From the NCBI GenBank assembly GCA_964622665.1, contig CAZUUO010000001.1, positions 1 to 64,000 of the forward strand: a stretch of 64,000 bases of DNA, in the 5' to 3' direction. A program made the position numbers and the translations under genes. The notes beneath the pieces were generated by a model. That model saw nothing but the letters and a program-made list of their open reading frames with translations, was not told the DNA's origin and did no database searches. Shown one piece after another: positions 1 to 7,993 of this stretch (positions are counted from its first letter, which is position 1; the number at the start of each line of letters is the position of its first letter). This stretch comes from CAZUUO01 sp964622665. GTDB taxonomy: Bacteria > Patescibacteriota > Patescibacteriia > Magasanikbacterales > GCA-002688135.

Positions 1-332
1 ATGAGGGGGATGATGCGTGATACCCCGAGTTCGCTTGCTTTAGAAACCACCAACTCAAACATGTCTTTTTTAATAATCGCGAGTGCGAGTGTCACTGTTC
101 GTTTTGGTTGCACACCGGCGTGTTCTTTTATAATAGTCCCTTTGAGTTGTTTGCTACTCAACTGCGTAATGGCGATTGTTACCACTATTCCCTCTTCTAC
201 CACTTCAATATATTCACCAACTTCCAAACATAAAACCCGCACCATGTGATGGAGCGTGTGGGTGTCAGTAATAGTAACGGTATTCCCACTGCGAATAAGT
301 GGAACAAAAAAACGATGAATTTTTTTACTCAT
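1..332 (-). CDS. rsmE: 16S rRNA (uracil-1498-N3) methyltransferase RsmE, 3'-truncated by window edge
   Basis: N-terminal about 110 residues of RsmE, the SPOUT-class enzyme that methylates N3 of U1498 in 16S rRNA. Translating the minus strand from ATG at 332 gives MSKKIHRFFVPLIRSG, then HTLHHMVRVLCLEVGEYIEV and a segment ending KASELGVSRIIPL, which are the PUA-like N-terminal domain and the start of the SPOUT domain as in known RsmE proteins. The start overlaps the end of the upstream ABC permease gene by 8 nt (ATGAGTAA), with no Shine-Dalgarno, so translational coupling is likely. The C-terminal SAM-binding knot lies outside the window. Confidence 0.85.
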   Translation of the reverse strand, partial: MSKKIHRFFVPLIRSGNTVTITDTHTLHHMVRVLCLEVGEYIEVVEEGIVVTIAITQLSSKQLKGTIIKEHAGVQPKRTVTLALAIIKKDMFELVVSKASELGVSRIIPL

Positions 333-1563
333 AGCGTAAACTTTCAATAGGATTCTTTTGTGCTGCGTTGCGTGCTGGGAAATATCCAAAAATTAATCCA
401 ACACCCATCGACATCATCATCCCCAGCACTAAAGCGTTTAATGGAAAGACAAATTGCCAACTTGCCGCAACTGTTTGTGCTAACACAATCGCCAATATCC
501 ATGAGATAGTTGTTCCTAGTGTAATACCGATTGCACCTCCCAAAGAAGTCAACATAATTGCTTCTAATAAAAATTGGTTACGAATATCGATATTGGTTGC
601 GCCAATTGCTTTGCGTAACCCAATTTCACGGGTACGTTCTGTTACGGACACGAGCATGATGTTCATAATTCCAATCCCACCCACCACCAATGAAATTGCT
701 GCCACCATGGTAAGGAATGAAGTAAGAACTGACGTAATTAATCCTAAACGGTCAGCAAGGTCAGCTTGTGTTTGCACAAAGAAATCATCCTTTTCTGGAT
801 CATCAATATCATGCATCGAACGTAAGGTTGCTTCGATATCAGCCACAACATTGTCGATATTCTTTTCGTCATCTGCTTCAACCATCAAACGATGTACATA
901 CTTAATACCAAAAACATATTGCTGTGCTGTGGTATACGGAATAATGACGGTATCATCAAAATTAATAAATGATGATTGTCCTTTGTTTGGTAAAATCCCA
1001 ATAACGGTAAAATATCTATTTTTAATTTTTACTCGTTCTCCTAATGCATTTTCAGTCCCAAATAATTCATCACGAACTTTTTGGCCGATCACCGCAACTT
1101 CACCACGTCCTTTTACATCACTATCAGTTAAAAATCTTCCCTCTTCAGTTTCTAAATCAAACAATGGTTGCAATCCTTCATTTGCCCCAAAAATAGTGAC
1201 GCGATATGTTTCACTGCGATATTCAGCGGCATCTCCACCAAAAATAACTGGCACTACTCGTTTTAAATTGGGGACATTTTCTTTTTTCTCTAATGCCTCA
1301 ACATCTCTAATTTTTAATGAATCAGACATCGTCTGCGCTCCATCAGTTGGACCTTTTGGCTCACGTCCCGGAACAACGGTAATAGTACGTGTTCCAATTC
1401 CTTGAATTTCAGACTGAATCAAATTACTTGCCCCTTGACCCAGTGACATAATCACCATGATGGAAGTAATACCAATAATAATACCGAGCATTGTTAATAC
1501 TGCGCGTGTTTTATTTGCGCTTACTCCTTGCCACGACGTCTTGATGAGTTGTGATGCATTCAT
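325..1563 (-). CDS. MacB/FtsX-type ABC transporter permease
   Basis: Membrane subunit of a MacB-like ABC transporter, 412 residues. One N-terminal membrane segment (TRAVLTMLGIIIGITSIMVI) is followed by a large extracytoplasmic MacB_PCD domain (residues about 45-280) and three C-terminal membrane segments of the FtsX domain, with the typical TERTREIGLRKAIGA loop before the second. I start at MNASQLIKTSW (1563), because the longer reading frame would overlap the ATPase gene that ends at 1565. It is the third gene of adaptor-ATPase-permease, with 1 nt between ATPase stop and this ATG. The substrate is unknown; in diderms relatives export peptides or lipoproteins with TolC, and no outer-membrane partner is visible here. 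Confidence 0.9.
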   Translation of the reverse strand: MNASQLIKTSWQGVSANKTRAVLTMLGIIIGITSIMVIMSLGQGASNLIQSEIQGIGTRTITVVPGREPKGPTDGAQTMSDSLKIRDVEALEKKENVPNLKRVVPVIFGGDAAEYRSETYRVTIFGANEGLQPLFDLETEEGRFLTDSDVKGRGEVAVIGQKVRDELFGTENALGERVKIKNRYFTVIGILPNKGQSSFINFDDTVIIPYTTAQQYVFGIKYVHRLMVEADDEKNIDNVVADIEATLRSMHDIDDPEKDDFFVQTQADLADRLGLITSVLTSFLTMVAAISLVVGGIGIMNIMLVSVTERTREIGLRKAIGATNIDIRNQFLLEAIMLTSLGGAIGITLGTTISWILAIVLAQTVAASWQFVFPLNALVLGMMMSMGVGLIFGYFPARNAAQKNPIESLRYE

Positions 1564-1564
1564 A

Positions 1565-2275
1565 TTATTTTTCGTAATGTGCGACCCGTGGCGCCACTTT
1601 TTCTTCACGTTCTACTTCACCGTCCATAATGCGAATAATGCGTTCTGCATATTGTGCGGTTGATGTTTCATGGGTAATCAACAAAATAGTGTGGCCATGT
1701 TTTTTATGCAATTCATCAAACAAATCCATGATCAATTTTCCTGATTTTGAATCAAGGTTTCCCGTTGGTTCGTCAGCAAAAATTACTTCAGGTTCTAGTA
1801 CCAACGCGCGCGCAATTGCCACTCGTTGTTTTTCACCCCCTGACAACTCAGAAGGTTGATGATGAGTGCGGTGAGTTAAATTAACCGATGCAATCGCCTC
1901 TTTTACTCGTTTGTCCCATTCTGATGGTGGAACTTTTGAATACGTTAGTGGCAATTTAATATTCTCATATACATCTAAGCGCGGTAACAAATGAAATGCT
2001 TGAAACACAAATCCCAACGCTTCATTACGCAAATGTGCCAAATCATCTTCAGAATATTCTGAAATCTCTTTTCCTTTAAAGGTGTAGCTACCTCCAGTTC
2101 CTTTATCCAAAAAACTTAAGATTTGTAGGAGTGTTGATTTTCCACTTCCTGACGGTCCCATTATCGCCACGAATTCTCCCTTTTCAATATCAAAAGAAAT
2201 GTCTTTCAGCGCAACAGTCTCTGTTTCGCCATGCACAAATTTTTTTGCAATGTGTTTCAATGACATGAGTTTCAT
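1565..2275 (-). CDS. MacB/LolD-type ABC transporter ATPase
   Basis: Cytoplasmic ATPase of the same exporter, 236 residues. Visible motifs in order: Walker A GPSGSGKST (residues about 40-48), Q-loop, signature LSGGEKQRVAIARAL, Walker B VIFADEPTGNLDS and the H-loop ITHE. The MKLMSLKH start gives two possible ATGs (2275 or 2266); neither has a Shine-Dalgarno. It lies 72 nt after the adaptor gene, with an inverted repeat in between, and is nearly continuous with the permease gene downstream. LolD/MacB subfamily by the combination of signature and neighbours. Confidence 0.92.
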   Translation of the reverse strand: MKLMSLKHIAKKFVHGETETVALKDISFDIEKGEFVAIMGPSGSGKSTLLQILSFLDKGTGGSYTFKGKEISEYSEDDLAHLRNEALGFVFQAFHLLPRLDVYENIKLPLTYSKVPPSEWDKRVKEAIASVNLTHRTHHQPSELSGGEKQRVAIARALVLEPEVIFADEPTGNLDSKSGKLIMDLFDELHKKHGHTILLITHETSTAQYAERIIRIMDGEVEREEKVAPRVAHYEK

Positions 2276-2315
2276 ATGTTTTTTCTATTTTTTCTCACTA
2301 CCATCCTTAAACGAG

Positions 2316-2340
2316 AAATCCCAGCACTGGTCTGGGATTT
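2316..2340 (-). terminator. Intra-operon hairpin between adaptor and ATPase genes
   Basis: Perfect 9-bp inverted repeat AAATCCCAG / CTGGGATTT with a 7-nt loop. On the minus strand it is followed by TTTCTCGTTT, a broken T-run. It could be a partial terminator (attenuator) setting a lower level for the ATPase and permease than for the adaptor, or an mRNA-stabilising hairpin. Confidence 0.5.
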
Positions 2341-2347
2341 TTACTCG

Positions 2348-4015
2348 TTATTTTACTTCGCCGGTTACCAATTTATCTCCCACTTGTACTCCTTTTACCA
2401 CTTCCACAAAACCAGCACTTCCGCGAAGTCCTAACTCAACACCAACTTCAGTGATAGTGTTATCTTTATTTAATAATCGTACGATGCGTGCACCATTTTG
2501 TAATACAACCGCACGCTCAGGAATTGCAATCACTTTTGAGCGACGTGCTGTTTCAATATACAAACTTGCGGTCATACCCGAACGAATACGCTCATCAGGT
2601 TTCACAAATTGTAATTTTACTTTATAGGTAGAAATACCTTCGATTTTAGTTTCAGCAGGATCGATGTACACCACTTTTGCTTCAAATACTTGGTCTGAAC
2701 CATACGCATCAAGGGTTACGCGTGCTGTTAAATTGGTGCTTACTTTTGCAATGTCAGTTTCAGGAACGAATGCTTCCATCTCAAATTGTTCATCTTGCAA
2801 GGTAATTACTGGTGAAAAAGCACTTGCCACTTCACCTTCTTTTAAATCATCTTTTGTTACAATACCTGAGATTGGTGCACGAATTGCACCCTGCGCTAAC
2901 ACCGCACCTGAACTTTGTAGTTGTGCACGTGCTTGTAACAATGATGCTTTTTGTGCATTCAATTGTGCGAGTGCTGAACGTACTTGCGCATTTTGGGCGC
3001 GTACTGATTCTTCACGAGCACTTTGTGCTGACAAATCACGATCATCTTGTAATTTTTTTACTTGTACTACTTGATTTTCCGCTGTTGCCTTTGCACTGTT
3101 TACGGTTGATTGTGCAAGATTTACCGCATTACGTGCTGTAGTAACGTATGATTGATAGGTGGTGTTGGTACTATTACCTTGATTGCATGAGTTAACGGTT
3201 TTATTTACCACTTCAATAAATTTCTTTGCTGATTCAAGATTAGCTGTTGTTGTCACGTAATACGGTTTTAATGCTTCTGCACTAGTTTCATTAATTAGGT
3301 TTACTTGTTGTTTTCCCCAATCAGATAAAGTGGTTTCTAAAATACCACGTTGCCATTGTGCATCAGTTTTTGCCTGTTCTTCACACGTTGTATATGACAA
3401 CACGTAGCCATTACGCATACTTCCTTGAAACATTGGCGCCATGGTTACCTGAATGGCAGTTTGCGTATTACTATACGCATCTTGTAATGCTTTTTTATAA
3501 TCTGAAATATATGCATCGCGAGTGCTTTCTGCTTTTTTTACATCAGCATCAAGTAATGCCAACGCTTCAGGACGTTCACCACCCAATAATTCATCGAGTT
3601 TCGCTTGAGCTGCTGCTACAGCTGCTTCATATTGATCAACAGTCGCTTGTGCGCCTTGTACGCGCGCCAAAGCTCCATTGTAATCACCACTTTGCGCTCC
3701 TTGTTCAAGCATCGCTAAAATCTGCCCTTCTTTAACCTTATCTCCCACTTTTACAAAATTTTTGTAGACACGTGCACTGCGTTCAAATGCTAAATCAACT
3801 TTTTGGGTTGGCTTAACTGAACCCGTCACTTGTACTTCTTGGGTAATATCCATTGTTTTCGCTTCTACAAACGCAGGAAGAGTCGTTTTTCCCCCAAAAA
3901 TCACTCGATAACCCAACAATACGACGAGTATTACGGGAATATAAACACGGGGTCGTTTCAGTTGTGGTTGTAACGCTGCCCATTTTAGTTTGATTTGTTC
4001 GGTTGTAAACTGCAT
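2348..4015 (-). CDS. MacA/HlyD-type adaptor subunit with enlarged helical hairpin
   Basis: Membrane-fusion-type adaptor, 555 residues from ATG 4015 (a TTG two codons upstream is the alternative). An N-terminal membrane anchor (YIPVILVVLLGYRVIF, about residues 25-42) is followed by the first half of the barrel-sandwich domain (VTGSVKPTQKVDLAF to VKVGDKVKEGQILAMLE), a long coiled-coil hairpin, the second half (GAIRAPISGIVTKDDLKEGE), a beta-barrel and a C-terminal domain (AIPERAVVLQNG). Usual MacA length is about 370-400; the excess lies in the helical hairpin, which has an extra cysteine-containing segment (YTTCEEQAK, VNSCNQG). First gene of the exporter operon, with its own promoter. Confidence 0.88.
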   Translation of the reverse strand: MQFTTEQIKLKWAALQPQLKRPRVYIPVILVVLLGYRVIFGGKTTLPAFVEAKTMDITQEVQVTGSVKPTQKVDLAFERSARVYKNFVKVGDKVKEGQILAMLEQGAQSGDYNGALARVQGAQATVDQYEAAVAAAQAKLDELLGGERPEALALLDADVKKAESTRDAYISDYKKALQDAYSNTQTAIQVTMAPMFQGSMRNGYVLSYTTCEEQAKTDAQWQRGILETTLSDWGKQQVNLINETSAEALKPYYVTTTANLESAKKFIEVVNKTVNSCNQGNSTNTTYQSYVTTARNAVNLAQSTVNSAKATAENQVVQVKKLQDDRDLSAQSAREESVRAQNAQVRSALAQLNAQKASLLQARAQLQSSGAVLAQGAIRAPISGIVTKDDLKEGEVASAFSPVITLQDEQFEMEAFVPETDIAKVSTNLTARVTLDAYGSDQVFEAKVVYIDPAETKIEGISTYKVKLQFVKPDERIRSGMTASLYIETARRSKVIAIPERAVVLQNGARIVRLLNKDNTITEVGVELGLRGSAGFVEVVKGVQVGDKLVTGEVK

Positions 4016-4038
4016 ATACAATAATATTAGATATTCCT

Positions 4039-4067
4039 ACTATATCAGTATGAGTTGATTTTGTCAA
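4039..4067 (-). promoter_or_regulatory. Promoter of the MacAB-like operon
   Basis: TTGACA (4062-4067), 17-nt spacer, TATAGT (4039-4044) on the minus strand. The -35 is the extended form TTGACAAAATC that recurs in this window. The -10 ends 23 nt before ATG 4015 and no Shine-Dalgarno is seen. Confidence 0.75.
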
Positions 4068-4133
4068 TGTAAAATTGCTTAAAATTAGGTAGTTTTATTG
4101 ATTTTATCCACCTATTCCTACACGTGTTTATAC

Positions 4134-4160
4134 GAAAATCCCGGCTGTTAGAGCCGGGAT
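4134..4160 (-). terminator. Terminator of aspS
   Basis: Perfect 9-bp stem ATCCCGGCT / AGCCGGGAT with a 5-nt loop, followed on the minus strand by TTTTCG, about 20 nt after the aspS stop codon. Confidence 0.85.
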
Positions 4161-4179
4161 GACATGTTTCAGAGAAAAA

Positions 4180-5463
4180 CTACGGATTTAAACGATTGAC
4201 ATCACGAGGGAACAACACTGCTTCTTTAATCGATTCAAGACCTAGGATCTTTTGAATCACCCGTTCTGAACCCAATCCCCAACCACCATGCGGTGGCATA
4301 GCGAATTTAAAGGTGTCGAGATAAAATTCCAACCCTTCTGTTGAAACATTTTTCCTTTTGAGTGCTGCCATCAATTCTTCGTAGACATGAATACGTTGAC
4401 CACCTGACACAATTTCTAACCCATTAAACAATAAGTCAAAACCAAGTGCTTCTTCTGGACTTTCAGGATCTGGTTTTGTGTAAAATGGGCGATACTTCAT
4501 GGGGTAATGGGTGACAAACAAGAATTCACTTCCCAATTCTTCTTTTGCATATCGTCCGGCAAGTTTTTCACCTTCCGTATCAATGTCAGTGTCATCAGGA
4601 ATTTCATGATTATATTTTTCCTTCAAGATTTTTTTCATTTCCGCGAGTTTGATGTGAGGAATTTTTTCAGGAACTTCTGGTAATTGTACTCCGAATAACT
4701 CGAGGTACTGTGCCCCCTCTTCTTTCATTTGTGCAAAAATATTGCGCAATACCTTGTTTAACATTGCGGTAATATCAGTGAAATGCTCAATAAATCCCAT
4801 TTCTCCGTCGAGTGAAATGTATTCATTCACATGACGAGTGGTAAAGTGAGGTTCTGCACGGAATGTTGAACCAATTTCAAACACGCGTTCAAAGGCGCCT
4901 ACTGAAATTTGTTTATACAATTGTGGACTTTGTGCTAAGTACGCTGACTTACCAAAATATTCAACTTTAAAAAAGTTTGCACCACCTTCACTCGCTGCTG
5001 ATAATAATTTTGGAGATTTAATTTCGGTAAATCCTTCAGCACGCATCATGGTTTCATAACCACGCAAAAATAAGTCATACAACTTAAAAATCGCATGCAC
5101 TTTTTTGTTGCGTAAGGTAAGGGTGCGATGATCAAGTAATGTTGAAAGATTTACATTCAAATCATTTTTCGTGATATCAAATGGGTATTCTTCCACCGAT
5201 GCCGCAACAACCGTCATGTCACTTCCTTGTAATTCAACACCAGACTTTGCGCGAACATCTTCTTTTACCGTTCCTTTGAGAGTAACCGCGTCGCCGGTTT
5301 TAGCGGTCACTTCACTATCCCATACCACTTGGACTGAGCCTGAGTAATCTTGGATGGTAGTGAATGAAACCGCGCCTAATTTGCGCATGTTTTGAATTCT
5401 ACCTTTGAGCAACACGACTTCTCCTTTTTTTGAAGGAAGGTCTTTGATAAGTGTTCGTTCCAT
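4180..5463 (-). CDS. aspS: Aspartyl-tRNA synthetase, archaeal/nondiscriminating type
   Basis: Class IIb synthetase that attaches aspartate to tRNA, 427 residues, much shorter than bacterial-type AspRS (about 590) because the GAD insertion is absent. N-terminal OB fold (VVLLKGRIQNMRKLGAVSF), then the catalytic core: YLAQSPQLYKQ, motif 2 FRAEPHFTTRHVNEY, SGGQRIHVYEEL, and motif 3 GGWGLGSERVIQKILGL followed by LFPRDVNRLNP, the archaeal AspRS signature. Archaeal-type AspRS often also charges tRNA-Asn with Asp for later amidation by GatCAB. The residue deciding this in the OB fold is Gln here (GRIQNM), neither the His of nondiscriminating nor the Trp of discriminating relatives, so specificity is open. 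Single-gene unit with own terminator. Confidence 0.9.
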   Translation of the reverse strand: MERTLIKDLPSKKGEVVLLKGRIQNMRKLGAVSFTTIQDYSGSVQVVWDSEVTAKTGDAVTLKGTVKEDVRAKSGVELQGSDMTVVAASVEEYPFDITKNDLNVNLSTLLDHRTLTLRNKKVHAIFKLYDLFLRGYETMMRAEGFTEIKSPKLLSAASEGGANFFKVEYFGKSAYLAQSPQLYKQISVGAFERVFEIGSTFRAEPHFTTRHVNEYISLDGEMGFIEHFTDITAMLNKVLRNIFAQMKEEGAQYLELFGVQLPEVPEKIPHIKLAEMKKILKEKYNHEIPDDTDIDTEGEKLAGRYAKEELGSEFLFVTHYPMKYRPFYTKPDPESPEEALGFDLLFNGLEIVSGGQRIHVYEELMAALKRKNVSTEGLEFYLDTFKFAMPPHGGWGLGSERVIQKILGLESIKEAVLFPRDVNRLNP

Positions 5464-5524
5464 ATATAATCAATTAAGGGTATATGTACCGTATCAAACC
5501 CGCGAGATATTGAAAAGAGGGGTA

Positions 5525-5554
5525 AAATAAAAAACATGTGAGTGTCTCACATGT
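5525..5554 (-). terminator. Terminator of the gap-broken small membrane gene
   Basis: Perfect 9-bp stem ACATGTGAG / CTCACATGT with a 3-nt loop, followed on the minus strand by TTTTTTATTTT. A textbook Rho-independent terminator immediately beyond the N-gap. Confidence 0.88.
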
Positions 5555-5567
5555 CCCTTTTCTCTAT

Positions 5568-5667
5568 NNNNNNNNNNNNNNNNNNNNNNNNNNNNNNNNN
5601 NNNNNNNNNNNNNNNNNNNNNNNNNNNNNNNNNNNNNNNNNNNNNNNNNNNNNNNNNNNNNNNNNNN
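5568..5667. other. Assembly gap of 100 N
   Basis: Exactly 100 N, the usual placeholder for a scaffold join of unknown real length. It interrupts the small gene on the minus strand, so that gene's length and C-terminus cannot be read. Confidence 0.99.
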
Positions 5668-5860
5668 TCCAGAACACTACCAGCAAAAGCATCGTCACTA
5701 TTGGAGTACTGATACCCCAAACCATACTTGCAACGTAGTTCTCTGAAAAATCCCAGATTTCCCAGTTATAATACTGTGCAACAAGACATGGCAACAGTAC
5801 GTTCGCTAGTAAAATGATAGAAAAACCAGTCAAAAAAGTCCACTTTGTTTTATTATTCAT
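5668..5860 (-). CDS. Small membrane protein, interrupted by assembly gap
   Basis: Start at ATG 5860, preceded by GGAGGGGG at proper spacing; the longer upstream frame has no such site. The visible 64 residues begin MNNKTKWTFLTGFSIILLANV and contain two hydrophobic segments (about 9-26 and 50-64) with an acidic, aromatic loop between them (NWEIWDFSEN). The rest is lost in the N-run, after which the terminator follows within 15 nt. Family not recognised. It belongs to the single-gene units with strong Shine-Dalgarno described in the findings and is divergent from the polysaccharide deacetylase gene. Confidence 0.7.
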
Positions 5861-5899
5861 CTCCCCCTCCTTGTGGTTGGGTGTGAATGAACTGCGCAA

Positions 5900-5928
5900 A
5901 ATCTACCTCATTTTACTGATTTTGTCAA
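5900..5928 (-). promoter_or_regulatory. Promoter of the small membrane gene
   Basis: TTGACA (5923-5928), 17-nt spacer, TAGATT (5900-5905) on the minus strand; extended -35 TTGACAAAATC. Leader of about 33 nt to ATG 5860. Confidence 0.8.
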
Positions 5929-5977
5929 TCATTCTTGCCATTTTTTCTTTCACTGCCCATTGTGTGCACATATCTGC

Positions 5978-5983
5978 TATACT
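5978..5983 (+). promoter_or_regulatory. Extended -10 of the polysaccharide deacetylase gene
   Basis: TGCTATACT, i.e. TATACT with an upstream TGn, ending 10 nt before ATG 5994. No clear -35. The expected transcript begins within about 4 nt of the start codon. Confidence 0.6.
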
Positions 5984-5993
5984 ACCTATATCT

Positions 5994-7133
5994 ATGCAAT
6001 GGAACTCACTTTCACGAACTCTCCTTATCGCCACCATTAGTGTGGGGTTTATTTCATCTCTCATTATTTTTGTCCTTATCACCCAAGTACCGACTCCTCG
6101 TCCACCTTCTATCCCTGAAGCAACCATTCCTCCTGAAATTATTCTTCCTCCCAAAGAAACAACACAACTCCCGCCCCGAAGTCCCGTTACTCATCCATCT
6201 ACCTACACCTCTTCTACACAATTTGTCCTACTTGCGTTTGATGGTTCCCGTTCACTTTCTATGTGGCGTGACACTCTTAGCTTTGCTGATACATTATCAG
6301 CGAGTACTCCTTATCCTGTACGGTTTACTTACTTTATTTCGGGTGTGTATTTAATTTCAGGAAATAATAAGCAACAGTACACTTCGCCTGTTGGTAAACA
6401 AGGTGCCTCGTTAATTGGATTTGGCACAACGGAAGATGAAGTATTGCACCGCATGAAACTTATGTATGAAGCCCAAACCCGTGGTCATGAAATTGCGTCA
6501 CATGCCAATGGGCATTTTAATGGTGCACCATGGAGTTATGAGGATTGGAAATCTGAATTTGAACAATTTAATTCCATCGTAAAAGATCCTATCGCTTATA
6601 ATCATTTCACCACCTCGACACCGTGGATTGATGTCAATAAGGTTCATGGATTTCGCGCACCTAATTTGGGAGTTAACAAAGACATGTTTGCCCTTCTTCC
6701 CCAATTTGGTTTTACCTACGATACTTCAATCACCTCCAGCCGCATGGATGCACCACCTACCAAAAATGCTCAAGGGTTATGGCAATTTTATTTACCCATG
6801 ATATCGCGAGGTAATGGTAAACGGGTACTTGCAATGGATTATAATTTTTTTGTAGCACAGACTGATGCAAAAGATTTAGTTTCTCGTACTGACCCTCGAT
6901 GGCAAGAACTGCATGATGATATGCTCAATGCCTATCGTGCTTATTTTAATCACAATTATCAAGGTAATCGTGCACCCGTATATATTGGTCACCATTTTTC
7001 ATTGTGGAATAGTGATGTGTATTATGAAGTGTTTAAAGATTTTGCACGCGAGGTTTGTGTACAACCTGATGTTGCCTGCGTGACCTATAGTGAACTAGTT
7101 GATTACTTAAATTCTCAAGAGAAAGCGCAATAA
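5994..7133 (+). CDS. Membrane-anchored polysaccharide deacetylase (NodB fold)
   Basis: Predicted extracellular carbohydrate esterase 4-type deacetylase, 379 residues. I start at MQWNSLSRTL (5994) because a TATACT box ends 10 nt upstream; the longer frame starting at 5814 would overlap the divergent gene. Membrane anchor at residues 9-29, then a Pro/Thr-rich stem (about 31-75). The NodB domain shows LAFDGS (Asp83), the His motif HEIASHANGH, RAPNLG, FTYDTSI and a late IGHHFS. It removes N-acetyl groups from cell-wall or surface glycans in relatives; the substrate here is unknown. The metal-binding HxxxH is present as HEIASH/HANGH, so activity is plausible. Ends at a terminator shared with the convergent gene. 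Confidence 0.85.
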   Translation: MQWNSLSRTLLIATISVGFISSLIIFVLITQVPTPRPPSIPEATIPPEIILPPKETTQLPPRSPVTHPSTYTSSTQFVLLAFDGSRSLSMWRDTLSFADTLSASTPYPVRFTYFISGVYLISGNNKQQYTSPVGKQGASLIGFGTTEDEVLHRMKLMYEAQTRGHEIASHANGHFNGAPWSYEDWKSEFEQFNSIVKDPIAYNHFTTSTPWIDVNKVHGFRAPNLGVNKDMFALLPQFGFTYDTSITSSRMDAPPTKNAQGLWQFYLPMISRGNGKRVLAMDYNFFVAQTDAKDLVSRTDPRWQELHDDMLNAYRAYFNHNYQGNRAPVYIGHHFSLWNSDVYYEVFKDFAREVCVQPDVACVTYSELVDYLNSQEKAQ

Positions 7134-7136
7134 AAA

Positions 7137-7156
7137 AAGATCCCGTGGGATCTTAC
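7137..7156. terminator. Bidirectional terminator
   Basis: AAGATCC / GGATCTT around a CGTG loop, with A-run before and TTTTTT shortly after (7162 on), serving the deacetylase gene on plus and the small gene 7153-7536 on minus. Confidence 0.7.
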
Positions 7157-7536
7157 TGCGTTTTTTCTTTCATCATCGTAATGCGTTCATCAACAATTTT
7201 TTTTATTTCTCGCCATGTTTTTTTATCTTTCTCACGCATCGCCAGCAATGCTTGTATGAGCGCTTCTTTCATATTATATACATGTGCCGCTCGCTCTACA
7301 TCAGTGAGTTGTTCAGACAATTCGACACCCTGCCCTTTGTAATATTTGCGACACTGATCCTTAAATTCTGGTGACAGTTCACAAAACAACAGGTCGGTAG
7401 GACTTCGATATGCTGGCCCATTTACTCGCTGTTTAATAAACTGCGTCGAACGATAATAATGAACATCTTGCAACATACTATCAATTTCTGGAAAAACCCT
7501 TTCAGTCATACTCTTATAGAGTCTGTCGCTTGGCAT
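7153..7536 (-). CDS. Unknown protein of 127 residues with strong Shine-Dalgarno
   Basis: Start MPSDRLYKSM (7536) chosen because AGGAGG lies 6 nt before it; the frame's earlier ATG has none. Soluble, charged protein without signal or membrane segment; the C-terminal half is helical and lysine-rich (REKDKKTWREIKKIVDERI). One CRKYYKGQG segment. No family recognised. Own promoter (TTTACA-N17-TATTTT) and own terminator, so it is one of the solitary units interspersed between core genes. Confidence 0.7.
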   Translation of the reverse strand: MPSDRLYKSMTERVFPEIDSMLQDVHYYRSTQFIKQRVNGPAYRSPTDLLFCELSPEFKDQCRKYYKGQGVELSEQLTDVERAAHVYNMKEALIQALLAMREKDKKTWREIKKIVDERITMMKEKTQ

Positions 7537-7567
7537 ACCAACCTCCTGCTTGGATGTATGCACCTCG

Positions 7568-7596
7568 AAAATATATTAAAAATCAAGTTTTGTAAA
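7568..7596 (-). promoter_or_regulatory. Promoter of gene 7153-7536
   Basis: TTTACA (7591-7596), 17-nt spacer, TATTTT (7568-7573) on the minus strand, giving a leader of about 25 nt before ATG 7536. Confidence 0.7.
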
Positions 7597-7615
7597 TATT
7601 TTAGCATTCTACAAA

Positions 7616-7640
7616 AGAAAAAACTCCGATTACGGAGTTT
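7616..7640 (-). terminator. Terminator of the cytochrome b5/DoxX unit
   Basis: Perfect 8-bp stem AAACTCCG / CGGAGTTT with a 4-nt loop and T-rich tail on the minus strand, overlapping the last codons of the DoxX-like gene. Confidence 0.85.
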
Positions 7641-7992
7641 TTTTCATTGCCAGATAGAGCGTCGCCATTGATAGTCCCAAGTCCCGCACCATCAGTGGTC
7701 CAAAATTCATGAGGAGTGAAATGTGGAGCAAATGGAGACCTAATAACGTCGCGACGATGCGTCTATAATAATTGAGCGCCAACATCGTCCCGGTAATTAT
7801 TTCAAATATACCGTTGAGATATATTATCGTGACATCTGAAACGGGCGACAACTTCACTACAAAATCAGGAAGCCAAGAAACCCAATTTTCAGGAGCACTT
7901 ACTTGTGATATCCCAAAATAGAGAAACACCGCTGCGATTGCAACTCGTAGCACCGTTGGTGCATACGAATCGAGTTTTTCTAAAAAACTCAT
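7630..7992 (-). CDS. DoxX-like small membrane protein
   Basis: 120 residues with four hydrophobic segments: VLRVAIAAVFLYFGISQV, VTIIYLNGIFEIITGTML, YRRIVATLLGLHLLHISLLM and a last one before LAMKKTP. Pattern of the DoxX/DoxD family (small four-helix quinone- or redox-associated membrane proteins), including the FGISQ near the end of helix 1. The stop of the cytochrome b5-like gene is 1 nt upstream of this ATG, so the two are co-expressed, which suggests a membrane redox pair. No Shine-Dalgarno. Confidence 0.65.
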   Translation of the reverse strand: MSFLEKLDSYAPTVLRVAIAAVFLYFGISQVSAPENWVSWLPDFVVKLSPVSDVTIIYLNGIFEIITGTMLALNYYRRIVATLLGLHLLHISLLMNFGPLMVRDLGLSMATLYLAMKKTP

Positions 7993-7993
7993 A

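Noticed and set aside
1..249. 82-codon plus-strand frame at the window start
   Set aside because: Antisense of rsmE, whose minus-strand translation matches the family.
368..1405. 345-codon open frame on plus
   Set aside because: Shadow of the ABC permease gene; low-complexity Ile/Pro/Ser composition and no promoter, Shine-Dalgarno or family motif.
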